Positions 9,108 through 20,491 of a DNA stretch of 64,000 bases are shown here, in pieces. This stretch comes from Metellina segmentata (taxonomy: Eukaryota > Arthropoda > Arachnida > Araneae > Tetragnathidae), in NCBI GenBank assembly GCA_947359465.1, contig OX375880.1, forward strand, positions 13,648,120 to 13,712,119. The letters run 5' to 3'. Below the pieces are notes generated by a model. It was not told the DNA's origin, searched no databases, and saw only the letters and a list, made by a program, of their open reading frames with translations. Position numbers and translations under genes: made by a program. Position 1 is the first letter of the stretch, and each line of letters begins with the position of its first letter.

Positions 9108-11876
9108 TCAGACTGTCGGCATTAAATTTTTTTTTTCCTTTCCCAGATCGGTGTTCGATCGCGGAATTTCCAATTTTTTTGGTCGATGCATTGCCAAAAT
9201 CATCAATACCCTCCCGATTTCACATTCCTGCCAATCTCGTGACAATTTTGTCTGGGGTCCTAACCATTTCTCATACCGCAAGGTGTCTGAGGTTTTTATA
9301 CTCTTCCCGTGAACCAATTCTGCCGGGGCGTAAACGCTGCTCACGTGTACCGTGGAAAACACTAACGGTGTAAGTTGTGGGTCCCAATCTGATCCGGCTT
9401 CGGAACCTAACTCTAAAGGTCTTGGCTTCACCCCTTCACTCACTAGCAACTCTTTTCTTTTCCCCTTTTTGCCCACGTGACCTATTTCAAAAGTTTCCTC
9501 CTGAACGGAAACGGAAACCTCTAGTTCTTCTTCTAACCCTGGGCCACCTTCCGTTATCTTTCCCTTACTGCTATTCGGTATTTCCAGGAAAATCATTCCC
9601 GTCGTTTCACTTGCTACCACCACTGGAAGAACCAACGGTTCTTTCGATCGCACCTTTGCGATAGCGGTCTGGATTACCACCCTCGGAGAGCATAACTTGG
9701 CTACTTGGGGACTTACTTTCTCCCCTCCAGAAACATCGCCGTCTCTCTGCCCCTTTAGTTCTTTTTTCTGGTCGTTAGCCTCTGTCATAGGAAGACTAAT
9801 AGGCTCGCCCGATCTCAACTCCGCGTCGGTCTTATTTATCGCCAACGGGGCCTTTTTCCTGTCATTTGGCTTTCCCGCCCTTTGACAAGGATCACATGAC
9901 CGCACATAATCTTCCATCTCCCGAAAACACCCGGGCCAATAAAAATACCGCGCAAGCTTATCCTTTGATTTCGTACCCCCCATGTGCGCCGATGTCCCTT
10001 CGTGACACAACGCCAAAACCTTTTGCCTTAACGCCTTTGGCACTACTAATAATTTCTGTGCCAGACCCATTCGGTCTTCTCGACCTTTTACAAGTATTCC
10101 CTTCTCAAATGAATATGGTTTATCCCTCTGATTTCGTTTTGGGTCGGACGCCATCTCTAACGCCTCTTTCAAACTAGGGCAATTTTCCTGCGCCTTCTTA
10201 AATTCCTCTCTCTTTACTTCCAGAAGCTCCAATTCCGTGCCGCTTGCTTCCGCCACGGGAATAACAAGCGGTTCGTCCAACCTCAATTCTGTAGCTGTCT
10301 TGTCTATCCCCGGCGAGGGCGAAATCGAAACTACTTGGGGGTTTTCCCCCTCCCCCAAAACATTCGCTTCTGACTGCCGTTTCTGTAAACGCGTTTGAAC
10401 GGCATTAATTTGCTCAGTTTCCGAGAACTCATATCCCGTTAATTCGCGAATCATCTGAGCTGTTCGGTTACCTAAGATGTATCGTCGCACATCGGCGGTG
10501 TTTGCAAAGACAGCTGCCTTGGTAGTGATTGACCCAAAACCTCCTTCTACTTTCACTTCCGCTAAGGGTAACGAAATTTGATAGGAGTCTAGCGGTTGCT
10601 GAATCCACACGGTCTCTCCCGTGTAGGATTTGGGGTCCACGTAATTCCGGTGTACTAAATCCAAGGTCGAACCCGAATCTCGAAGGATGTTTATTTCTTT
10701 AGCGTTTACAGATCCCTTTTGTACATACGGCATCAATAATTCATGTTCGGCTTCCCGTCTGAGTCTATTTACCGATTCAACTGTCACCCTATTCCCCAAC
10801 CTCGGACAATTTGGCCTTAGGTGGTCGCTCGCGTTGCACTCAAAACACCGCGGCGTGCGTCTCCGGTCAAAAGTGTCGAATTTCCTTCCCTGGGAACTAG
10901 GCGGGAAAAAATCTTTCTTCCCTCGAGCGGGAGCAGGATGGTATTTCCCCTCTCTGACTTCCCCTGGGAGGGGCGTACTTCCTTTGGGTTTTTCGAAAGG
11001 CTTTCTTTTGGGTTTCCGAATGTCTTCGTAGGAATCTAGCAGTTCGGCTAATTTGCCGGGGTTTTTAATCTTAGCCCAATCATCGAGGAAATGGTCCCTC
11101 ACCTCCAACGGGACACGTCTTTTGACTTGGTCCGTTATCATTAAATCTTTTAAAGATTCATAGTCCATAACCTCCAACCCTCGAATCCACTCTTCCAGAT
11201 AATTTCGGGTTTCGAAAATAAAATCCTTCCAAGTGCTATCGGGTTTTCGGCTATGGTGGAGGAATTTTTGGCGAAAAATTTCGGGACTCAACTTATACCG
11301 CTTTAGCAGAAGCTCTTTGACGTGGTCATAGTTTTCTGCTACTTCATCTGGTTCGCGTGCGATGATCTGCACGATATCCAGAGGCAATACCGGTTGTAAG
11401 CAAGACACCCAGTCTTTTTTCTCAATGTTAGCCCTCTTAGCCTGACGCTCAAACATTATCAGGTACAGACTAATGTCGGTCTGGTCTGAATCGAATTTGG
11501 GAACCAGTTTTAAAATATCTATTCGTGGTTTTCCTTGGGAACTTAACGAGTCGACGTGATCGCGGGGTTCTCGTCGGGATGCCTCAATCCGTAGTTTTTC
11601 AAGCTCAAAGTTATACTGTCTTTCTTGTTCCCTATCCTTACTTGCTTGTTCCCTATCCCTATCCTTACTTGCTTGTTCTTTTTCCTGCCTCTCCCTCTCC
11701 CGTCTTTCCTGTATAATCCTTTCTAACGCCACTTTTGTGTATTCCTCATCGTAGGAATCGTGCGAGAGGATTAACTCCTTAAGTTGGGATGTCATTAATC
11801 CCGGAGTAACCGTTCTTTCCAAAAATTCCGCTAGTTCCTCTAGATCTTGTTTCCTACCTTTGCCCAAGTACGCCAT
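9108..11876 (-). CDS. Gag-protease-integrase-fragment polyprotein lacking RT
   Basis: Intact 922-codon ORF. Residues 1-110 are helical and charged, with an Arg/Glu/Lys-rich segment (55-100). Residues 115-290 resemble arthropod Ty3/gypsy capsid. A CX2CX4HX4C zinc knuckle spans C344-C357 and a protease-like DSGST motif starts at D400. An integrase N-terminal zinc finger follows as H625, H631, C661, C664, then a short match to the end of an integrase core (PAELVHGK, about 851). The DDE core, reverse transcriptase and RNase H are absent. A peptide of about 27 residues with the core EPLVLPV occurs three times (about 523-549, 679-705, 734-760). An unbroken frame over such a deletion argues for selection or very recent spread. 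The start chosen is the first Met after the leader. Confidence 0.9.
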   Translation of the reverse strand: MAYLGKGRKQDLEELAEFLERTVTPGLMTSQLKELILSHDSYDEEYTKVALERIIQERRERERQEKEQASKDRDREQASKDREQERQYNFELEKLRIEASRREPRDHVDSLSSQGKPRIDILKLVPKFDSDQTDISLYLIMFERQAKRANIEKKDWVSCLQPVLPLDIVQIIAREPDEVAENYDHVKELLLKRYKLSPEIFRQKFLHHSRKPDSTWKDFIFETRNYLEEWIRGLEVMDYESLKDLMITDQVKRRVPLEVRDHFLDDWAKIKNPGKLAELLDSYEDIRKPKRKPFEKPKGSTPLPGEVREGKYHPAPARGKKDFFPPSSQGRKFDTFDRRRTPRCFECNASDHLRPNCPRLGNRVTVESVNRLRREAEHELLMPYVQKGSVNAKEINILRDSGSTLDLVHRNYVDPKSYTGETVWIQQPLDSYQISLPLAEVKVEGGFGSITTKAAVFANTADVRRYILGNRTAQMIRELTGYEFSETEQINAVQTRLQKRQSEANVLGEGENPQVVSISPSPGIDKTATELRLDEPLVIPVAEASGTELELLEVKREEFKKAQENCPSLKEALEMASDPKRNQRDKPYSFEKGILVKGREDRMGLAQKLLVVPKALRQKVLALCHEGTSAHMGGTKSKDKLARYFYWPGCFREMEDYVRSCDPCQRAGKPNDRKKAPLAINKTDAELRSGEPISLPMTEANDQKKELKGQRDGDVSGGEKVSPQVAKLCSPRVVIQTAIAKVRSKEPLVLPVVVASETTGMIFLEIPNSSKGKITEGGPGLEEELEVSVSVQEETFEIGHVGKKGKRKELLVSEGVKPRPLELGSEAGSDWDPQLTPLVFSTVHVSSVYAPAELVHGKSIKTSDTLRYEKWLGPQTKLSRDWQECEIGRVLMILAMHRPKKLEIPRSNTDLGKEKKNLMPTV

Positions 11877-12770
11877 TTCGAAAATTCAAAATTGCCAAAA
11901 AACCAAAAAAATTCAATTCTTTTGCACAACACCCAATTCAATACTTTTTACGACATACCGTAATCTCACAACATACAATAATTTAGCAATTCTAAAATGC
12001 ACAATACAGATTCAAAAAAAAAAGATACTTAAGCTAAATCAATTCCCTTGGAGTGACCACACTAATTGAGATTAACAAAATTTTAGCTATTACACAATTC
12101 TTGAAACTTAGTCACAGTGACAAAATAGGGAAATGGCACTAACCTGTATCTGCTGACTTGGATCACTTGGCACCACTGTCCACAGGCTGGACCACGGGTG
12201 GAAACACTGCTCTGCACTGCACTATCTTCGGCTAAAAAGCCCACAACACACTCTTCGGCTGAAAGCCCACTGGTGTAGGTCGTCTCGACCTCTTCCACAA
12301 CGCGCACAAATAGCACTGCGCCACTGACGAAAAAACGGTTCGCGATGAACCTATAATAGCCGATCAAGATGATCTCTGGACGAACCGGTGGGGAATCTAT
12401 TCCCCTGATGAACAGGACTTGTCGAGCTTTCCGTCGATTCCGCTCACGCTCCGTTGAAAAGGGGGCCGGCAACTCGAAACCAAAACCAGAACTTCTTGCG
12501 ACGAGTTTTGGTGATGGATGGGGTCGGTGACTCCGGTACCTCCTTCTCGCTTTCTCTAAGACTAGGGAACGGTCTCCAGCGAAAATCCGAACTTCTGGTT
12601 TCGAAGTTCTATGGTTTCAGCGAAAGTGACAATCCGACAGCGGAAATGACAATCAGAACTTCTGGTTTCGAAGTTCTATCGGCCTTCTCTTTCAGGCAAA
12701 ACGGCAGGTTCGATTTACTTGTCGAGGCTGTTTTAATCTAATCAACCCCGCTGCCACCAATATAATGAGC
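11877..12770 (-). promoter_or_regulatory. 5' leader of the gypsy-like element with primer-binding motif
   Basis: Non-coding leader between the 5' LTR and the ORF. On the minus strand, TGGTGGCAGCGGGG starts 11 bases inside the LTR edge (12759-12746) and is the best primer-binding candidate. Two copies of GAACTTCTGGTTTCGAAG (near 12587 and 12655), each containing the inverted repeat GAACTTC/GAAGTTC, lie farther in and could be packaging structure. The 129-codon frame at 12083-12472 looks like a chance frame. Confidence 0.55.
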
Positions 12771-13218
12771 TGTACCGTCATGTAAGAATTTGACGGACAG
12801 CTGATTTAAAATTAAACTATTTATTTACATAAATATTTACAAGATAATTATGGGCACAGCCATCGACAATCGAACCCTGCCTGAAGCCAAAGTAACACAA
12901 TTGGCAAAACAGAGACGTCTGTCTCTCGTTGAATCTCGAGTCCGAATCCCCTCAAAATCCACGTTCGCTTCGCAGAACCGCCGCTGACAACGAGAGGGGG
13001 GGGGGGTGAATTCCGAGCCCTCTAGAGATGTTTATGTTCCCTGCCGAAGAGAAACACCCCCACACAGCTGCGAAACCGTCTGTCATGCCGACCGCAAAAA
13101 CGTGATCCCAGATACGAGACCGGGGAACCGCACGTGCAGAATAAAGTTGTTTTCGCATTCCGAAACATTCCAGCGTCCACGTGTTAGGGAAAAGGGTCGG
13201 CAAGTACCATATGGTACA
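12771..13218 (-). repeat. 5' LTR of the gypsy-like element
   Basis: A 448-bp copy with TG...CA ends. It carries the minus-strand promoter of the element by position, though no clear TATA box was identified. The right flank CTTC repeats the left flank of the other LTR. Confidence 0.92.
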
Positions 13219-13303
13219 CTTCATTTCAGCAATGCCTAAACGTAAGTGCACTTTTGATGTTAACTTATAAATTATGTACCCGTTTATAAAACACAAAATT
13301 AGA

Positions 13304-13823
13304 TCTCTAATATTATAAAAGGAAGTGTTTGTTTCTTGCCGCAAAATCCTGACGATTCTATGGCACTTACAGCAATGAGATTTGGCGATCCGAATTTTTT
13401 GCAATTTTTGGGCCGCGGCGAAATTTTAAATTCAATCTAGAAGATTTTTAAATGAATTTATGTTGTGATGAATTTATGAGTGTTCTTCAAACGCGTTTCT
13501 TCCGGAGGAAAGAAGAAACCCCGAAAATGGACTTTTTCTACCCACGTGACCTTCTTTTATATTTTCACAAGAGATTGTGACGTCACGTTTTCTTCCTCTT
13601 TCCAAAAAAAAAAAATCAGATTGCTTCTTTTACCCCTTGCGTTTAGAAAAATGAGAGCAAGAAACAAAAAGCATATTAACTGGGATTGTTAAGTTTTTTT
13701 CGTAAAATCGTAATCGCTAAAGATAGGTTAAAAATTTCAACGGATTTGAAATCTGCGGAAAATTTTGCACCAGATTAATACCTTATACCACGGGTAACGC
13801 CGGGCTAGCCACGCAGTGGCTAG
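13304..13823 (+). mobile_element. non-autonomous Helitron, family C (520 bp)
   Basis: Begins TCTCTAATATTATAAAAG after host A and ends CCACGCAGTGG plus CTAG before T. It matches the 6361-7047 copy along its length, with a deletion in the middle. No ORF of note. Confidence 0.85.
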
Positions 13824-14226
13824 TCTATATATATATAATTCTCTTACGTGGCACAAAAAAGACGTTATTTGTTGTCGCGTTTTGGCAACAGTGTACGATT
13901 CTTTGCTTACCACGAAGCCTCGCTCCTCTATTGAATTTATAGCGTTATCGAATGAAATTTTATTGAAAATTTTGCTCTAAGTTGACATTTGAATTTCAAA
14001 TTTTTAGAGTTTTGATCTCAAAGCAACTGTATTACTTTTCTATGGCGCAACAAATTTATATTTAAAAAATATTTCTTGGAATATCATATTTTTTAAACAA
14101 TCCCTTCTGCTAGGACACATGTCCTTGTTGATGCGAGCGAAGCGGATAAGGTTAGCCCAGCGAACAATGAGGATTGCAAAGCAATCCTACGGGGATTTGC
14201 GAGCACGGGGTGGACCCCCCCCCTAG
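13824..14226 (+). mobile_element. probable Helitron abutting family C
   Basis: Starts TCTATATATATATAATTC and ends in a GGGGTGGACCCCC hairpin followed by CTAG and T. The 3' 90 bases are made of short palindromic modules (GGATTGCAAAGCAATCC) like those at the 3' end of the 34369-35909 Helitron. The start directly follows the CTAG of the neighbour rather than an A, so the 5' limit is less sure. Confidence 0.6.
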
Positions 14227-15592
14227 TTTTAAAAAATCCTGCGAAGAATTTCATTCTTTTTTAATACTTAAGCAACCATATACTTAATACAATACTTAAT
14301 ACTTAAGCACACCAAATATGCTTAAGCAAAGCAAATCAAGAAAATATAGGACAGCATAAACTATTTATTTTCACATGTTAACCCATTCATGTTCTTTTCA
14401 TTAATAAATAAAAACTATAAAGAAGTATGTTTTTTCTTGAATACTCATACTATTACCTATAAATTGGTAGATATCGCGTTTTGAGAAAGGAAAATAAATG
14501 GTCACGTTAAGTACAATGCATAATACCAAAAAGCGCATTATTTATAGTATTCGGGTGTCGTACGAAGCACCACTACTTTCGAATACTTCCCGGTATTGCG
14601 GTGCGTGTTGTCAACACATAATTCAACTCCCGTGTCCTTTCAGTCCTCTTTGGCGAGGAGCGTCGTCTGGCCTCATTTTTCACTTTAGTGTGGCAACACT
14701 TGTTGCCAAAAGCTTTTAGTCGGACATCGCTGCGTAAAACAGCCATTATATCCGAATAGCGCTAGACGGGGCAGTGCTTCTGTGTTAGTGGGAGTAATCA
14801 ATAACGTATGATTATGTGAATAAGTAATGATTTAAATGGTTTGGGGATGATTGTGCATGGAGATCAGTAAACTATGAAAACCATTAACGTATCTGTTTGT
14901 GATGCAAATTGATTGTCTCGCGGTATTAGTTAAGTGTCAGTCAATGAATCATCACAGATGCGTTTAACTTCCTATTTGTGAGACGCAATTTACCAAAAAT
15001 CGAGCTGCTCACCGAAATATGGAATTACTTTAATACGTGGAGCCTCTAAATATTATACTATTGCCATGACTTTGAAAAGTATAATGTGGCAACCGACGAG
15101 AAGGTAGTTCAGCCTGGATAAGTCGAGTTTTAAAAAGGTGGGAAAGAGATAGTTAGAAGGCTTCCATGCGCAAAACATGAATGTCTGTAGCCGTGGATGG
15201 TCTCCCCTCCATTAACTCATTGCTTTCGGCAACGATGAACTCAGAACAAGAATCTTCCTTTTGTGGAAACGCTTTGCTTACTTTCCAACCTATATCCTAA
15301 TTTTCAGAATAAACTTGTTCAAATCATGTTACTCTACTACCAACTTTGCAGGAGTTTGACTGCTAACAAATATGTTTGTAATAAAGTACTTTTAAATGTT
15401 GCTGTTGATAGGAGACTGAATTTACCCCCTCGTGTAGTTTCTTCAAGACCCCGAGGTACTCTATAGTGATCTGCCCTTCCTTCCATTTTACTCTCACCTT
15501 TTGATATGATGTCTTTTTTCTCTTATTTTTATTTGGTCTTGTGCTAGCGCACTTTATTTTTATTAAAATACAATTCGTGTTTATATAAGTTA
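14227..15592. other. no gene or repeat recognised
   Basis: AT-rich sequence without coding signal. The small open frames at 14498-14719 and 15263-15466 have no recognisable domains. Confidence 0.5.
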
Positions 15593-16359
15593 CTAGCAGA
15601 CCCGGCCACGCGTTGCTGTGGCTACGGTTTTTATTATATTACATAGTAGTAAACTCTATTCAAGGGAAACGGTAGGAGAACACCAGTCATGGGGACCACC
15701 ATGCTTTTTTACACAGATGCCATTTGTCAAAATACATGGTGATAATGATTGATTTTCTACTACCGTTGATATTGAGCAAAAATCAATACAAAAGAAATAA
15801 ATTTAAATTTTTTTATTTTTTGTATTCAAGTCTGTAACAAATGAGTACTTTACAAAGTTGTTAGTAAATAACACGTAACACTTAAACTTATTTATGAGGT
15901 AGGTGGGGCAGATAGTTTTAAATTTTTAACAATAATGTTAATTATTTTGAATTATAAAATTCCACTGTATTACTTTTACTATAATATGAATTCAGTTTAT
16001 AATTCAGTCTAAATAACACGTGGCCGGCTATGCTAATCACTGTATTGCGTTTACTACGAAATAAATTTAACTTATACTTTAGACTCAGCAACACGTGGTG
16101 GTTATGCCATTAAATTGTAGCTTATGTGAAACGTTGGTACTTTCAACACAGCGCCATCTGTTAGAATACTTACTCAATCCAGTCAACAGATACCGCAATA
16201 ATTTGCAATAAAATAATATCGCGGCTATAAATTGAGATGAAGGCTATCCTATCTTTTAAGTTAGATCAAACTGCACACGGTGCACAAATTTGATTGAAAT
16301 CGGTTAAGTAGTTTAGGAGTCCATAGCGGACAAACAACGTGACGCGTAATTTATATAGA
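15593..16359 (-). mobile_element. non-autonomous Helitron, 767 bp
   Basis: On the minus strand it starts TCTATATAAATTACGCGTC after host A (16360) and ends GTCTGCTAG before host T (15592), with a GCCACAGCAACGCGTGGC hairpin close to the 3' end. The 5' sequence, including the part that reads as 'unchanged target then GTTGTTTGTCCGC', is a Helitron type I recall as widespread in arthropods. No protein-coding content. Confidence 0.85.
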
Positions 16360-16448
16360 TTAAGATAAGTACATAGAATTGAGCCCGAACAACATTTTTG
16401 TAAGATTTGTAATATTAGTTGAGGTAGAGAGTTGTGTCTACTTCGCAT

Positions 16449-16893
16449 TAGGAATGCGACATCGATGTATTGGTGTCAATGTTTTTGTAGCATCGATGTT
16501 TTTACGTTGTCGATGTTTTATTTTTAAATGAAAAAAGTACCGTTATAGAAATTTAAAAAATAACCAAGTAGCATAATTTTTATAATCAGGAAATTGAACA
16601 TACTTTTAGACCAAAGTTTCCAAGGGTGAAGGGTCTGAAAAGTAGGGATGCGACATCGATGTCGATGTTTCAAAACAGTGATGTTCTATAAAAAAACATC
16701 GATGTATTGAAGCCGATGTAGTATCACTAATTGCTAAACTAGTTATAAGAAATAGGGAAAAAAGTTGAAATTCACTGAATTTTATAAACATTGATGGTTT
16801 TGGGAGCGATGTATTTTCAACATCTATGTTTAATTTTGATCATCGATGTTTAATTTTGAACATTGATGTTTTGCTGTCGATGTCGCATCACTA
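16449..16893. mobile_element. ATCGATG-rich MITE, 445 bp
   Basis: Termini TAGGAATGCGACATCGA and its inverse, with the 8-bp duplication CTTCGCAT at 16441-16448 and 16894-16901. An internal second terminus (TAGGGATGCGACATCGA) sits near 16645, giving a two-module structure. No ORF. Confidence 0.9.
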
Positions 16894-17235
16894 CTTCGCA
16901 TTGGAGCAACACAACGTCAATATTAGAAGTAGAGTACAGAAATGAATCCAAAATATCATAGGAACTTGGAGAAATGTGCAAGAGGGAAATAAATATTTTC
17001 ATTAAACAAATACACATGATAATTGAAAGTATGAAATTTCAATTGATATGTGAATGTGTTTTACAAAAATAATAGCAACAACACACTGTTATAATTTAAG
17101 GTGTCCGAACATGTTCGAGACCCTTTTAATAATATTTTTGTATTTAGTCTTATTAAACAATAGCATTGGGCTATAAATATTTAAAATATATACTAATAGT
17201 TTTGTAGAATTGATAATAATGTATAAAATTTGTTG
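16894..17235. other. no gene seen
   Basis: AT-rich spacer between the MITE and the hAT relic. The true left end of the hAT relic may lie here. Confidence 0.4.
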
Positions 17236-18225
17236 TTGGACGTTGATTGTTTATATTTTAGATTGTTTTGATTTATTAATTTTAATTTAATTGTATTAAA
17301 CATGCCTTCTAAATACAATACAGTTACACCAAAAAATGAATATAAAGTGTTTTAACATTTTAACTCACTAGAACGCTAAATCAACCCTGAACCCTGAGCT
17401 TGTTTCTTTGCAACGAGACGGTTTCATCTGGGGGTAATAGGAGACAATGACACACGAAGTGTGTTGCTTATGTCCATTTTATTCCGTTGTTATGTTTTGG
17501 TTGCTGTCACTGCAGAAAACCCCACTTCATACAGATAGGTTGTTGGAAATGGCAATAGGGATTTAAGTGCTGTGGTCGCAATCTCGGGGTATTCTGCCAT
17601 GACTTTAATCCAGAACACCGTCAGAGTTGTTGTCTCGAAAGTAGTTTTAAGGCCGCCTTCATTTGCAATTTCCAGCTGTTGATCTTCTTCTTGCAGACAT
17701 GCTAGATTCGCCTGATTTGTTTACAAATGGGTCGCGGATCCATTCCTTACCACTTCGTGGGTCTTTTGTGGCTGGGAAGTAGCGCTCGAACTCTTTTAAA
17801 AGCAAAGACAGGTGATCGTGCACCAACTGGGAGAATGAATGTTTAGGCTCAGTCTTGCCTAAAATCCCTGCTAATGTCTGAAACATGTACAAATGCCTCT
17901 GTTCACGCGCCGTCCCCACATTTTCAGTTTGGCTTTAAATGCAGCTACTTTTTCTGCCAACTTGAAAACAATTGTCACATTTGTCAAAATTGGAAAATAG
18001 AGACATACAGAATTCAGAAATCATAATTGAAGCTCTAGTAACAGAACAAATTTCAAGTTCTGATTTACCGCCTCCTAATTTGAGTGGACATTTCATAGAT
18101 AAGAGCAGCACAAACGAGAGGAATACACCACAGTAAATAAAATGGAAATAATTTCATGTTCCTTGGGCGGCCCGGTGCCATTTGATCCACGGACCGGTCC
18201 GCGGCCCGAGGGTTGGGGACCACTG
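17236..18225 (-). mobile_element. hAT element relic (ZBED/SCAND3-like), right end intact
   Basis: The right terminus is the inverse of CAGTGGTCCCCAACCCTCGG and is shared with the copy at 44813-45508, as is the AT-rich sequence starting near 17236. The left terminus is lost or unrecognised. The bases following the right end are CCTTAACA, similar to other hAT target sites in this window. Confidence 0.65.
17659..17919 (-). pseudogene. hAT transposase fragment, ZBED5/SCAND3-like
   Basis: The minus-strand frame of 86 codons contains 'GKTEPKHSFSQLVHDH' and 'EWIRDPF', segments typical of the middle of ZBED5/SCAND3-type domesticated or active hAT transposases. Neither the N-terminal BED finger nor the C-terminal dimerisation region is in this frame. 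It is a remnant inside the 17236-18225 relic and a sister of 45124-45393. Confidence 0.6.
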
Positions 18226-18954
18226 CCTTAACAGAGTGGGAATAGTATCCATGTTTATATATTTTCCGAATAAACTATTAGAAATGCTTGGTTAAAAGGT
18301 AAGACTCCTTATCCGCAATTTGTTTGCGGACGCATCTGTATCTTTGAAACCAGGTCTTATCAAAACCCCTCTTCAAATAATCCCAGTCTCTATTTAGATT
18401 CTTATCCTCACTTTCTTGTCAAAGCATTCCGGATTGCGAAGAATTCCACGTCAACAAGGGGGTGGAGTGAGCAAGAGGCACCGACATCTGTCTCGCATTA
18501 GGGGCGAGCACGTATCACCCAAACTCCTTAAATCGAATTGAAGACGGAACAAATGGGACTTTTATTTCTCTCCCTCCCCCTAAGAAAAACAGAAACCACC
18601 TCTCTCTTTCTCTTCCTGCCTCCTGATGCAGGGCATGTTTTCTTTTAAGGCTTCTCCTCTCGACGGTTTTTCTCCGATTGCATCCTGTAGATGGCGTTCT
18701 TTTTCACGCTCCGCCACTCTGGAGCAGACGATTTCGGTTTTCCCGAAGCCGCACTCTCTCCCCACCCCCTAACGTTGACTTTTCCTCCTCTAGACGCAGT
18801 ATTGTGTCTGCTGTAGGACGACGTTATGATTTTCTTGGGGGAATGCCAGACGCCTTAATGAGAGCCTTTTTTCCTTTTATAGGTTCGCTAATATTTTTTT
18901 AAATAGCCATCAAATTCCTCATAGGAGATCTGAGCCTTAAATTCTGTTCTCAGA
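18226..18954. other. no gene recognised
   Basis: Moderately C/T-rich stretch. The open frames at 18580-18765 (-) and 18678-18902 (+) overlap each other and have no known domain. Confidence 0.45.
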
Positions 18955-19195
18955 TGGCAAAATGTTATAAGTCACTTTTCCCTATAAAATTGAGTAAGTC
19001 CCATCCTGGAATCTGGTTTATTGATGTTTGGAAGGTGGCAAAATGTCGTAAGTCTTTTTCTTTCAGTTTATGAGAAAACAAAGGTGGAAAATTGCGATAA
19101 GTCAAAAACCACAGAACCACATGTGGAATCTTAAAACTTAAAATTGCTGTCACGAAAAATTAAAAAAAAAAAAAAAAATGACATAACTTTTTGCT
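18955..19195. mobile_element. small MITE with GGCAAAATGTTATAAGTCA-like ends
   Basis: The left end TGGCAAAATGTTATAAGTCA is inverted, with changes, at the right end (TGACATAACTTTTTGCTA). The left motif recurs imperfectly twice inside (near 19034 and 19090). The block from CAAAAACCACAGAACCAC to CACGAAAAATTAAA is also present at 49795-49870, inside a hAT transposase gene. Target duplication not found. Confidence 0.5.
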
Positions 19196-20277
19196 ATCCG
19201 AGCATAGAATTATACGTGTATAAATCGGGGGAAAAAGACCCTTAGTTAGTCGGATTTTTTGGATCAAAAACATTCTAAAAGGCTATCCGCAATTTAATTT
19301 TAAATTAATGGTTTTCATTGTAGTTTCATAGAAACCGCTTCCTTTAAATGAGCTTCCGATAACATCTTAGACTGAACTTTTATTCGTTTTAAGATAGGTA
19401 GCCATAAAAGTAAAATGTCATTGGAAATGTAATAAAAGAGTTTAAAAGAGTAAAAGTTCTATAATCAACATTATTGAGGTACGAGTTGTATAATAGTAAA
19501 CACTACTCCCCTCTATATTTTGGCCCATTTTATTAGCCCATTAAATTCATTGAAAGCAATAAAAAGAACGACCGCGACATGCCATGTTTATGAAGCAGGA
19601 TATCCATTAGATAACCTCAAATCATATTACTTTATAACTCCATTTCTGAATTGGTAGGGTAATGAACAAATTTCAAAACAATTCACGAACTTTTCTAGTA
19701 TTTTTCTACTTGTTATTCATCGCTGGATAGCAAGTAGAACTATTCTCTCTTCTATTCCCATATCAATACGCTTTCCGTGAAGTTAAGCAAGAAAATAACC
19801 CTTGACTGTTTTTTTCTTTATCGAACAACGTCATACGTGCAATAATTTCATTCAAATTAATATATTCTGCTCGGCATTCGTAGCAATTCTACACAGCCTT
19901 CCATTGAAATCGAATTGGCTCCTTTTAACTCAATTTTCTTCTTCCTGTTAAGCTTTTTTTAATATGTTCAGAAGCTTGAGTTGCACATAATCTTTTGAGT
20001 ACACATAGTACCGTTTTTGAAGATTGTAACGTATTATTCATCAGCGTGTGTTCTTTGAATAAAAAACTTTGTGTTAAAGTAGTACGGCAATTTTTTTCGA
20101 ATGTATGCGATTCTTCCATGAATGTAATTCACGGTTGACAGAAACAGACAACTGAAGGTTAAAGAAAAAAAGCACCGCTCGTAAAACAAGTGGTCGGAGT
20201 GATAGTTCCAGGGTTTGATCCTCGTTTCTCTTATCGAATTAATTGGTTCTAATTTTTCTTGTTCGTCTCTATTCCGA
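19196..20277. other. no gene recognised
   Basis: About 1.1 kb of AT-rich sequence with only short frames on both strands. I see no repeat termini. Confidence 0.45.
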
Positions 20278-20491
20278 TGCACGGTTTCTGGTTCGAATCT
20301 GGGTCAGTGCATGGATGTTTGTAAGCGTAGGGTGTAGAGGCGGCTGGTGCACCTTAAATCTGTCGTGGCCGAAAGTCCTCACGTTCGGTTGGCGTGGATG
20401 TTTGGAGAATGGGGAGCTATCTCAGGAGTTGCTTCGTCATCTAACTGTGGTTCATAATTACGAGTGATGTCCTCGGATTTTACCCTTATGA

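Larger units (their letters stand above)
7603..13218 (-). mobile_element. complete non-autonomous Ty3/gypsy-like LTR retrotransposon
   Basis: A 5.6-kb element bounded by near-identical direct LTRs (7603-8049 and 12771-13218), both TGTACCG...GGTACA, with a 4-bp duplication CTTC outside (7599-7602, 13219-13222). It is transcribed on the minus strand, so the right LTR is the 5' one. Between them are a long leader, one 922-codon ORF and about 1 kb of AT-rich 3' sequence. No reverse transcriptase or RNase H is encoded, so it must move with enzymes from a relative. The LTRs differ by one base change (7947 versus 13117 region, c/a) and one G in a G-run, implying recent insertion. Confidence 0.92.
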
